DNA from: Deltaproteobacteria bacterium
GTDB taxonomy: Bacteria; Desulfobacterota; Desulfarculia; Adiutricales; Adiutricaceae
Assembly: GCA_031277995.1 (NCBI GenBank)
Contig: JAITLH010000110.1
Location: 1-10,352 of the forward strand
Direction: 5' to 3'
DNA length: 10,352 bases
Every line of letters begins with the position of its first letter. Within the stretch, counting starts at the first letter, position 1. Both the position numbers and the translations under genes were made by a program. The notes under the pieces were generated by a model. It was given only the letters and a program-made list of their open reading frames with translations, ran no database searches and was not told the origin of the DNA. Positions 5,668 through 10,352 of the stretch are shown in pieces.

Positions 5668-7122
5668 GAAATCGGCCGAGTTAACCAGCTAAGGCGCCCG
5701 GATGGGCTCTTTGGCAAAGCGCAGGTGCGATTGGGTAAGGCCCCCGGATTTTTTGGAATCGTAGACAAAATAAGCCTGGGCGTATAAGTCTGATTGTTCG
5801 CCCACGATCTTGACCGTGTTTTTGTTGGCCCCAACCGTCCCGTCCGAACCCATGCCCCAGAGCTTACAGGAGACGGTGCCTTTGGGGGATATGTCAATCT
5901 CCTCGTGGGCGGGAAGCGACAGAAAGGTCACGTCGTCAACGATGCCGATGGTAAAGGCGTTTTTGGGCTTATCGGAAACGAGGTTTTCATAGGCCGAAAC
6001 GATCTGGGCCGGGGTGGTATCCTTGGAAGAGAGCCCGTAGCGGCCGCCGATAACGGTGACCTTTCGATCGAGTGACCTTAGGGCGTGGCCAACGTCCAGA
6101 TAGAGGGGTTCGCCCACGGCCCCAGGTTCCTTGGTCCGATCGAGAACGCAGATACGCTTAACCGTTTGGGGGATGGCCCTTAAAAAGTTTTCCACGGCAA
6201 AGGGACGATAGAGATGGACGTTTATCAGGCCGACTTTTTGGCTTCTCGCGGCCAGATAATCGATGGTTTCCTTAATGGTGTCGGAAACCGAGCCCATGGC
6301 CACGAAAATGGCCTCGGCGTCCTGGTCCCCGTAGTATTCAAAGAGATCGAGCTTTCTTTTGGTTAACGCTCCGATCTTGTCCATGTATTCTTGGACTATC
6401 CCCGGCAGGCGGGCGTGGAAGGCGTTTGAGGCCTCGCGCTGCTGGAAATGGATGTCGGGGTTTTGGGTGGTGCCGCGGGTACTGGGATGCCCGGGGTTTA
6501 GGGACCTTTGCCTAAAGGCCCTAAGGGCCCCTTGGTCGACAAAGCCCAAAAGATCGCCGTATTCCAGGGCCTCGATTTTTTGGATCTCGTGGGAGGTCCG
6601 AAAGCCGTCAAAGAAATGGAGAAAGGGCAAGCGGCCCTTGATGGCCGCGAGATGGGCCACCGCTCCCAGATCCATGATTTCTTGGGGGTTTGAGGAAGCG
6701 AGCAGGGCAAAGCCGGTTTGCCGGCAGGCCATGACGTCGCCGTGATCGCCAAAAATCGAAAGGGCGTGGGTGGAAAGGGTCCGGGCCGAGACGTGAAAAA
6801 CCCCCGGCAAAAGCTCCCCGGCTATCTTGTACATATTGGGGATCATCAAAAGTAAGCCCTGGGAGGCGGTGTAGGTGGTGGTTAAGGCCCCGGCCCCCAA
6901 AGAACCGTGGACCGCCCCGGCGGCCCCGCCTTCGGACTGAAGCTGGGCCACCTCGACGATCTGGCCAAAGACGTTTTTCCTACCCTGGGCCGCCCACTCG
7001 TCCACGTATTCGGCCATGGGCGAAGACGGGGTGATGGGAAAGATACCGGCCACTTCGGTAAAGGCGTAGGAGATATGGGCGGCGGCCATGTTGCCGTCCA
7101 TTATGGCAACTTTTTTGGGCAC
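3466..7122 (-). CDS. nifJ: Pyruvate:ferredoxin (flavodoxin) oxidoreductase, full frame with one internal TAG
   Basis: Homodimeric cytoplasmic iron-sulfur/thiamine-diphosphate enzyme: pyruvate + CoA + oxidised ferredoxin gives acetyl-CoA + CO2 + reduced ferredoxin. Read through codon 478 (TAG at 5689-5691), the frame gives 1218 residues, close to the single-chain enzyme of Desulfovibrio africanus. Homology runs without a gap or frame change across the TAG: PIRAP, then TAG, then LVNSADFVACHNQSYV, where relatives have PIRS(T/P)Y followed by LI/LV. Thus one Tyr codon position is replaced. All catalytic and cluster residues are present on both sides. GTG start at 7122 has an AGAGGTGA ribosome-binding site at 7127-7134; the stop is TAA. 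Options are amber recoding (for example pyrrolysine), suppression, a recent nonsense mutation or a sequencing error. Two separately translated proteins are unlikely, because the second piece lacks a ribosome-binding site and would begin inside a domain. Confidence 0.88.
5650..5688 (-). other. Predicted stem-loop immediately 3' of the internal TAG
   Basis: In the transcript, CUGGUU follows the UAG directly and is complementary to AACCAG 27 bases further on (5683-5688 with 5650-5655, six pairs). Next to the second arm is a perfect hairpin GUGGC-UU-GCCAC (5663-5667 with 5656-5660) that would stack on it; a TCGGCCGA palindrome sits in the remaining loop. The position just downstream of a UAG recalls the elements proposed in pyrrolysine genes, but the bases also encode a conserved stretch (LVNSADFVACHNQ), so the pairing may be chance. 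Confidence 0.35.
5689..5691 (-). other. In-frame amber (TAG) codon inside the pyruvate:ferredoxin oxidoreductase gene
   Basis: The plus-strand bases CTA read TAG on the coding strand. The codon lies in the same frame as the coding sequence on both sides (codon 478 of 1219) and at a position that is usually Tyr in the family (PIRSxY-L). Only one base separates TAG from the Tyr codons TAC and TAT. An inverted repeat (5650-5655 with 5683-5688) and a nested hairpin (5656-5660 with 5663-5667) begin directly after it. Confidence 0.9.
5689..7122 (-). CDS. Pyruvate:ferredoxin oxidoreductase, N-terminal part up to the TAG (477 aa)
   Basis: This is what conventional translation would yield from the first part of the gene. 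It holds domain I (pyrimidine-binding thiamine-diphosphate domain) with Thr31 in ITPSSPM, Glu64 in QSEGGAAGA and Arg114 in VSARTLSTHA; these fall on the same numbers as the active-site residues known from the D. africanus enzyme. Domain II follows (AIFVAMGSVSDTIKETIDYL, near 268-287), then the beginning of the gamma-type domain III (GTVSCKLWGMGSDGTVGANK, near 415-434). The chain stops in the middle of domain III, after SHLRFAKEPIRAP. This piece lacks all iron-sulfur clusters and the pyrophosphate-binding domain, so it could not work alone. Whether it is a truncated product or part of a read-through protein depends on how TAG is decoded. Confidence 0.85.
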   Translation of the reverse strand: MPKKVAIMDGNMAAAHISYAFTEVAGIFPITPSSPMAEYVDEWAAQGRKNVFGQIVEVAQLQSEGGAAGAVHGSLGAGALTTTYTASQGLLLMIPNMYKIAGELLPGVFHVSARTLSTHALSIFGDHGDVMACRQTGFALLASSNPQEIMDLGAVAHLAAIKGRLPFLHFFDGFRTSHEIQKIEALEYGDLLGFVDQGALRAFRQRSLNPGHPSTRGTTQNPDIHFQQREASNAFHARLPGIVQEYMDKIGALTKRKLDLFEYYGDQDAEAIFVAMGSVSDTIKETIDYLAARSQKVGLINVHLYRPFAVENFLRAIPQTVKRICVLDRTKEPGAVGEPLYLDVGHALRSLDRKVTVIGGRYGLSSKDTTPAQIVSAYENLVSDKPKNAFTIGIVDDVTFLSLPAHEEIDISPKGTVSCKLWGMGSDGTVGANKNTVKIVGEQSDLYAQAYFVYDSKKSGGLTQSHLRFAKEPIRAP

Positions 7123-7144
7123 TTAATCACCTCTCAAAACCAAG

Positions 7145-7159
7145 GCGCTAAAAAGCGCT
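7145..7159. repeat. Two GCGCT repeats at 10-base spacing before the pyruvate:ferredoxin oxidoreductase gene
   Basis: GCGCT at 7145-7149 and 7155-7159, separated by AAAAA, lie 23 to 37 bases upstream of the GTG start; they can also be read as a short hairpin GCGCT-AAAA-AGCGC. On the coding strand they resemble the AGCGC-containing leader of the alcohol dehydrogenase gene, also followed by the octamer AGAGGTGA. Confidence 0.4.
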
Positions 7160-7178
7160 AAAAAAACTTCCGGGCTAT

Positions 7179-7202
7179 GGCGCGAGGCTGATTTTTCGCG
7201 CC
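7179..7202 (-). terminator. Hairpin just after the alcohol dehydrogenase gene
   Basis: GGCGCGA (7179-7185) and TCGCGCC (7196-7202) form seven perfect pairs around a 10-base loop, starting 14 bases after the TGA stop. On the coding strand a GTTTTTTT run comes only 10 bases later, so it is at best a weak terminator or attenuator between this gene and the next. Confidence 0.3.
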
Positions 7203-7216
7203 AAAGCCCCAAATCC

Positions 7217-8383
7217 TCACAGGGCCAAGCGATAGATCTCTTGGACGATGTCTTCGTTTAGCTTCAAAAAGCTTCCGTGGTTGGGGCTATTGTGGAACAT
7301 GCTCTTGGCCAAAGCGGGGATGTCGGCTTCCTTTCCGCCAATCTCGGAGATGGTCGTGGGCATGCCGAGGGATTTAACGAAGTTTTTAAAGGCCTCGATG
7401 CCTTCCAGGGCGGTGGCCTCGGGGTTTTCAAAATTCATTTGGCAACCCCAGACCCTTACGGCAAACTCGACGAACCTGGGGACGTCGAGTTTATAGACGT
7501 ATTTCATCCAGGCCGGAAACAAGATGGCCAAGCCCGCCCCATGGGAGCAGCCATAGGTAGTCGAGAGCTCGTTTTCCATGTGATGGGTGCCCCAGTCTTG
7601 TTGCCTACCCACCCCGGTAATGTTATTGTGGGCGACCGTTCCGGCCCACATAATGTTGGCCCGCCCTTCGTAGTTTTGTGGGTCGGCCATGACCCGGCGG
7701 CCTTCCTTAATCATGGTCAGCATGATGGCCTCAAGCAAACGGTCGGTGACCTCGCAATCCTTGGTCTTGGAAAAAAGCCTTTCCATGCAATGGGCCATGA
7801 TGTCGGTAATCCCGCTGGCCGTTTGGTAAGCCGGTAGCGTGCACGTGATCTCGGGGTTCATGATGGCAAACTTGGGCCGCAGGATGTCCCCGTCGGCGCA
7901 CCTTTTGTACATGCCCTTTTCGTGGGTGACCACGCTGTCGCCCGAGCCCTCGCTCCCGGAGGCGGCTATGGTCAAAACCACCCCAATGGGGAGGGCCTGG
8001 GTTACGCCCTTACCCTCGTAAAAGTCCCAAAAATCCCCATCATAGACAACGCCCAAGGCGATGCCCTTGGCCGAATCGATAACGCTGCCACCCCCGATGG
8101 CCAATAAAAAATCGACCTTTTCTTTCCTGGCCAGCTCAATGCCCTTATAGACCAAAGAACTTTTGGGATTGGGCTCAACGCCGCCCAGTTCCACAAAGCC
8201 CAGGCCCTCGGCCTGAAGGGACTTTTTGACCCGATCCAAAAGTCCCGATTTGACTACCGAGCCGCCGCCGTAGTGAATGAGGACCTTATTGCCCCCAAAC
8301 TGCCTGACCCTAGCGCCGCTTTCTTCCTCGGTCTTTTTTCCGAAAACGAAAAACGTCGGGCTATAAAACGTAAAATTGTCCAA
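7217..8383 (-). CDS. Iron-containing alcohol dehydrogenase, butanol dehydrogenase (BdhA/YqhD) type
   Basis: Metal-dependent, group III alcohol dehydrogenase of 388 residues; relatives reduce butanal or other aldehydes with NADPH or NADH. The nucleotide-binding region shows YGGGS near 38-42 and IGGGSVIDSAKG at 96-107. The metal ligands Asp194, His198 (GITDIMAH), His267 (GTHHMENEL) and His281 (GCSHGAG) fall exactly on the numbers known for E. coli YqhD. The translation starts at TTG (8381-8383), since no ATG or GTG lies nearby, an in-frame TGA is two codons upstream, and a strong AGAGGTGA (8387-8394) precedes it. Stop is TGA. The same ribosome-binding octamer and a similar AGCGC-repeat leader occur before the next gene, pyruvate:ferredoxin oxidoreductase, suggesting shared control. 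Substrate and cofactor preference cannot be told from the sequence. Confidence 0.94.
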   Translation of the reverse strand: MDNFTFYSPTFFVFGKKTEEESGARVRQFGGNKVLIHYGGGSVVKSGLLDRVKKSLQAEGLGFVELGGVEPNPKSSLVYKGIELARKEKVDFLLAIGGGSVIDSAKGIALGVVYDGDFWDFYEGKGVTQALPIGVVLTIAASGSEGSGDSVVTHEKGMYKRCADGDILRPKFAIMNPEITCTLPAYQTASGITDIMAHCMERLFSKTKDCEVTDRLLEAIMLTMIKEGRRVMADPQNYEGRANIMWAGTVAHNNITGVGRQQDWGTHHMENELSTTYGCSHGAGLAILFPAWMKYVYKLDVPRFVEFAVRVWGCQMNFENPEATALEGIEAFKNFVKSLGMPTTISEIGGKEADIPALAKSMFHNSPNHGSFLKLNEDIVQEIYRLAL

Positions 8384-8408
8384 TGTTCACCTCTCCCTGC
8401 CCAAAAAA

Positions 8409-8435
8409 GCGCTCCCTAGGCGCTACCTAGGCGCT
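8409..8435. repeat. Three GCGCT repeats at 11-base spacing before the alcohol dehydrogenase gene
   Basis: GCGCT occurs at 8409-8413, 8420-8424 and 8431-8435, and the last two are part of a perfect 10-base direct repeat CCTAGGCGCT. One-turn spacing places them on one face of the helix, 26 to 52 bases upstream of the TTG start. A similar pair lies before the pyruvate:ferredoxin oxidoreductase gene. Confidence 0.5.
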
Positions 8436-8506
8436 CCCATGGAAAATGTTAACGATGGCCCAGGACCCCTGGCCCATGCTTGGCCCCGTGCTTGGCCCCT
8501 TTGCCA

Positions 8507-8550
8507 GATCTTTGGGGTGAGCCGGAGTTTTTAGGCTCGCCCCAAAGATC
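8507..8550. repeat. Long inverted repeat between the opine and alcohol dehydrogenase genes
   Basis: Arms of 17 bases (8507-8523 and 8534-8550, GATCTTTGGGGTGAGCC and its complement) differ at one position and enclose a 10-base loop. The single difference gives a G-U pair in plus-strand RNA and a C-A mismatch in minus-strand RNA. It lies 60 bases after the opine dehydrogenase stop and has no U-tract on either side, so it is not a standard intrinsic terminator, though it could stall transcription or protect an mRNA end. Confidence 0.5.
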
Positions 8551-8609
8551 GTCTCCCCAATCCCTACCGGGCCATGGTCGGTTTTTGCCAAAACCCGTGT
8601 CCGCTAAGA

Positions 8610-9848
8610 CTAAACGTACTGGCCTTCGCGCATCCAGGCGTTTAACTGGGCCTTGTCCATATGGCCAATCCCCAGATAATCCAAGCTATAACCGACCTCG
8701 GCCACCAAATCCCTGCGCAGCATGGAGTTGGCCAAGACGATCATCGAATCGACTATGGGGGTCTTGACGCCAAACTTCTGGCCCAGTTGGCTAATCAGAT
8801 GGCACCCGATGGGGACGTCCTCGGTCACGTACCGGTTCTCAAGGTTAAAGGGGCCGTCGCCGTAGGGTTCTTGCTTATAGCGATAATCCTCGGTAAAGGG
8901 CACCCGGTAGCCCTTGCCCATATACTCCGGGCCGTAGATAGAGGAGCGGCTGAAAAAATCTTCTTTGTCGATGGCGGCGATGGTGGTTCCGGCCGCCTTG
9001 GCCACTTCTTCTTCCTCGGTCCAGAAATCGACCTGGACCTGGGCGATGGCCGGGCAAAGCCCGTGGGCGTAAAGGGAGTAGTTTTGCTTTTTTTGCCCAA
9101 ATAGCTCGAAGTTTTGCATGACGGCCGCGCCCAAAATGGCCCCGGGGACGTGGACGACCGGGTTAACGTTGGATAGGGCGATATCGAGAACCGTGTCGCC
9201 TTTCCGTAAGCCGAAATCGTCGCCGTTCTCGCTATAGGTCGAGGGGTCAAAGGGCGGGAAATACTTGGCCGATTCGACGAAGGCCTCGGTATCGTAAGCG
9301 GGAATGGCCGCCCCGCGCATGATGCACACCCGGTCGATAATGTTTATCTCGTTGGTGGTGACCCCGCCTTTAACCAATACCCTGGCCCCGTAAGGGGAAG
9401 TGCCCCAGCTACCGACGATGACTTTTTTATTGAATTTGGCCTCAACCATCATCTTTCTAAGTAGCAAGGCCCCGTAGTTATCGGGAATGATATGGACGAT
9501 CTGGCCGTCCTCCAAAAGCGGTATGAGGTTTTGAAACAAGGCCTTATGGCCCAAAGCGACCGTGGCCACGATCACCAGTCCCGCGCCCTTAACGGCCTCG
9601 GCCAGGTTATCGGTCACCAGATCCAGCTTGGCCACGCCCGATCGCTCAAACATCAATAGGTTGGTTTGGGGGCCGCTAAGCTTAAGGCCGCTTTTATTGA
9701 TGTCCTTCAAGGTCTTTGGGGCGAAACGGGGATCGTCCCAAAGCCGAACTTCCCGTCCGGCCAACTTACTGTCGGCCGCGCAAGGTTTTCCGACCCCGCC
9801 GGCCCCAAGTATGGCGATGGGCTTACTTTTTACGTTCTCTAAATCCAT
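8610..9848 (-). CDS. NAD/NADP octopine/nopaline (opine) dehydrogenase family protein
   Basis: A 412-residue cytoplasmic oxidoreductase. The family reductively condenses a 2-oxo acid such as pyruvate with the amino group of an amino acid, using NAD(P)H; in most bacteria the true substrate is unknown. An N-terminal Rossmann fold begins IAILGAGGVGKPCAADSKLAG (11-31), followed by VIVATVALGHKALFQNLIP (92-110). The C-terminal catalytic domain has LSNVNPVVHVPG (225-236), with the conserved His233, and RYVTEDVPIG near 339-348. The glycine motif is GAGGVG where many relatives have GAGNGG. The ATG at 9848 was chosen because AAGGAAG lies five bases upstream (9854-9860) and the Rossmann strand starts right after it; a longer frame back to 9989 runs through the structured leader and resembles nothing. 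It ends in TAG, with another in-frame TAG at 8604-8606. Confidence 0.88.
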   Translation of the reverse strand: MDLENVKSKPIAILGAGGVGKPCAADSKLAGREVRLWDDPRFAPKTLKDINKSGLKLSGPQTNLLMFERSGVAKLDLVTDNLAEAVKGAGLVIVATVALGHKALFQNLIPLLEDGQIVHIIPDNYGALLLRKMMVEAKFNKKVIVGSWGTSPYGARVLVKGGVTTNEINIIDRVCIMRGAAIPAYDTEAFVESAKYFPPFDPSTYSENGDDFGLRKGDTVLDIALSNVNPVVHVPGAILGAAVMQNFELFGQKKQNYSLYAHGLCPAIAQVQVDFWTEEEEVAKAAGTTIAAIDKEDFFSRSSIYGPEYMGKGYRVPFTEDYRYKQEPYGDGPFNLENRYVTEDVPIGCHLISQLGQKFGVKTPIVDSMIVLANSMLRRDLVAEVGYSLDYLGIGHMDKAQLNAWMREGQYV

Positions 9849-9853
9849 GGCTA

Positions 9854-9860
9854 CTTCCTT
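9854..9860 (-). promoter_or_regulatory. Ribosome-binding site of the opine dehydrogenase gene
   Basis: AAGGAAG, five bases before ATG 9848. It decides the start in favour of 9848 over the in-frame ATG at 9989, which would add 47 residues encoded by hairpin-forming leader DNA. Confidence 0.75.
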
Positions 9861-9914
9861 TCCAAAACAAAGTTTTGCGATTGGTTTTGTGATGCCGAAT
9901 ATGATGGTATTTGA

Positions 9915-10055
9915 CGTTTTCGCCTCGGCGAAAACGGTTGTTAATTTTGCCTTTTGGTCGGCCCCAGACCTAACCGCCGTTTTTCCCAAAAGGTTTTATG
10001 TCGGGGCTAGCTTTGCCGGATGGCCCTTTGGCCATGAATATCGGGTCTGGGGCCG
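9915..10055 (-). promoter_or_regulatory. Candidate structured 5' leader (possible riboswitch-like RNA with pseudoknot)
   Basis: In the transcript of the opine dehydrogenase leader, P1 pairs CGGCCCCAGACC (10055-10044) with GGUCUGGGGCCG (9970-9959), 12 perfect pairs. Inside P1 is a hairpin AUGGCC-AAAG-GGCCAU (10035-10020). A further 8-base match, CCUUUUGG (9993-9986, inside P1) with CCAAAAGG (9957-9950, one base after P1), crosses P1 and makes an H-type pseudoknot. A separate perfect hairpin, CGUUUUCGCC-GA-GGCGAAAACG (9936-9915), follows, and the ribosome-binding site lies 55 bases beyond. No U-tract is present, so control, if any, would be on translation or RNA stability. I do not recognise a known riboswitch class. 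Confidence 0.4.
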
Positions 10056-10056
10056 C

Positions 10057-10102
10057 TTTTTGACGAGGGTTAAGCCAATCATTCCAATATGACCGTCAAA
10101 AA
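10057..10102. promoter_or_regulatory. Operator-like inverted repeat TTTTTGACG / CGTCAAAAA
   Basis: Nine-base perfect arms at 10057-10065 and 10094-10102 are separated by 28 bases. The right arm overlaps the segment between the -12 box and the predicted start of transcription of the sigma-54-like promoter, and the left arm lies about 28-36 bases into the transcript. It could be a binding site for a dimeric regulator; no known regulator motif is recognised. Confidence 0.3.
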
Positions 10103-10103
10103 A

Positions 10104-10119
10104 TGCAATAACCATGCCA
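10104..10119 (-). promoter_or_regulatory. Candidate sigma-54 (-24/-12) promoter
   Basis: The minus strand reads TGGCAT-GGTTA-TTGCA. This fits the sigma-54 consensus TGGCAC-N5-TTGC(A/T) with one mismatch in the -24 box and correct GG-to-GC spacing. The expected start of transcription is near 10093, giving a leader of about 245 bases before the ATG at 9848. If real, transcription would need an enhancer-binding activator; two GGCCAAT repeats about 165 bases upstream lie at a suitable distance for such a site. Confidence 0.45.
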
Positions 10120-10232
10120 CGCCCTAAGCCCTTCAAAAAGCCTTACCCCTTCTAGCCAAATCGCCCCAACGTTGTCAAAATATCCCTAAAATCAAGGCCA
10201 AATAAGCCCGTTTAAAAACAAGGCCTCCCTAA

Positions 10233-10257
10233 CCCCCGCCAATATTTATTGCGGGGG
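10233..10257 (+). terminator. GC-rich hairpin, possible terminator on the plus strand
   Basis: CCCCCGC pairs with GCGGGGG, extended by AAT/ATT past one bulged C around an ATTT loop. On the plus strand it is followed by CTTCATTTTC, a weak T-rich stretch; on the minus strand no T-run follows. No plus-strand gene is visible that it would serve, so it may simply insulate the unit from its upstream neighbour. Confidence 0.35.
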
Positions 10258-10352
10258 CTTCATTTTCTGGCCAATTAGGGCCAATCAAGACTAATAAGGG
10301 ATAAGTAGGATAGGTTAAAAATTTACGATTATCGGAGTTTTTAAGTTTTTAA

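Larger units (their letters stand above)
9849..10352. other. 504-base upstream region without a convincing gene
   Basis: No frame on either strand here gives a recognisable protein; a plus-strand frame (9562-10092) is a shadow of the opine dehydrogenase gene and its leader. From right to left the region holds two GGCCAAT direct repeats (10269-10275, 10279-10285), a GC-rich hairpin (10233-10257), a sigma-54-like promoter (10104-10119), an inverted repeat TTTTTGACG/CGTCAAAAA (10057-10065, 10094-10102) and a strongly self-complementary leader (9915-10055). The far right end is AT-rich and nothing further is seen in it. Confidence 0.6.

Noticed and set aside
7277..7837. Plus-strand open frame of 186 codons
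   Set aside because: It is antisense to the alcohol dehydrogenase gene; long antisense frames are common in GC-rich coding DNA and this one has no recognisable motif.
9939..9950. TTGTTAATTTTG as a Rex (NADH-sensing repressor) site
   Set aside because: Only one half-site is present; the complementary TTAACAA half at the proper spacing is missing.
9849..9989. N-terminal extension of the opine dehydrogenase to ATG 9989
   Set aside because: The added 47 residues resemble nothing, run through the perfect 10-bp hairpin, and a good ribosome-binding site precedes ATG 9848 next to the Rossmann strand.
9990..10035. Match to a c-di-GMP-I (GEMM) riboswitch, because of CGGCAAAGCU after a hairpin
   Set aside because: The conserved GGCAAACC upstream and GGUAGC...GGGUUACC downstream segments of GEMM are absent and the stem layout differs.
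9562..10092. Plus-strand open frame of 176 codons
   Set aside because: It overlaps the opine dehydrogenase gene in antisense, has no family resemblance, and runs through the leader inverted repeats.
1..10352. CRISPR array, tRNA, rRNA, insertion sequence or prophage genes
   Set aside because: No regularly spaced repeat array, tRNA-like cloverleaf, rRNA segment, transposase or phage gene could be seen.

Overview
The window is a one-directional block of energy-metabolism genes from an anaerobic bacterium. All recognisable genes lie on the minus strand, so transcription runs from high to low coordinates. In that order they are: an opine/octopine dehydrogenase-family NAD(P)-dependent reductase (9848-8610), an iron-containing butanol-type alcohol dehydrogenase (8383-7217), a pyruvate:ferredoxin oxidoreductase interrupted by one in-frame TAG (7122-3466), a short-chain/butyryl-type acyl-CoA dehydrogenase (3191-2037), and the electron transfer flavoprotein subunits EtfB (1945-1163) and EtfA (1067-39). 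Pyruvate:ferredoxin oxidoreductase and a Bcd/EtfBA set of the clostridial, probably bifurcating, type indicate an anaerobe. The fairly GC-rich, GGCC-rich DNA and a sigma-54-like promoter fit a Desulfobacterota (deltaproteobacterial) type of host better than a low-GC Firmicute, but this is inference and the taxon cannot be fixed from the sequence.

The genes fit together around pyruvate and reduced carriers. Pyruvate:ferredoxin oxidoreductase makes acetyl-CoA and reduced ferredoxin. Bcd with EtfAB interconverts an enoyl-CoA and acyl-CoA and could couple this to ferredoxin reduction. The alcohol dehydrogenase and the opine dehydrogenase are two possible NAD(P)H sinks, acting on an aldehyde and on a 2-oxo acid plus amino acid. 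Thiolase, hydroxyacyl-CoA dehydrogenase and crotonase genes are absent here, so the direction (butyrate formation or acyl-CoA oxidation) is open. Spacers between genes are 76 to 275 bases and almost all contain hairpins, so this may be several transcripts and not one tight operon.

The most notable feature is the TAG at 5689-5691. It falls inside an otherwise intact, full-length pyruvate:ferredoxin oxidoreductase frame, at a position where the family usually has Tyr, and a short stem-loop follows it directly. The two genes that end in TAG (etfA and the opine dehydrogenase) each have a second in-frame TAG two or three codons later, while the genes ending in TAA or TGA have no such backup. Together these raise the possibility that TAG is read as a sense codon (for example pyrrolysine) in this organism. 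A simple nonsense mutation or a base-call error remains a real alternative.

The 504-base region 9849-10352 upstream of the first gene has no convincing coding sequence. It contains a -24/-12 (sigma-54) promoter-like site at 10104-10119, an operator-like inverted repeat next to it, and a leader with strong inverted repeats that can form an H-type pseudoknot and a separate perfect 10-bp hairpin. It is a candidate structured regulatory RNA of no family I recognise.
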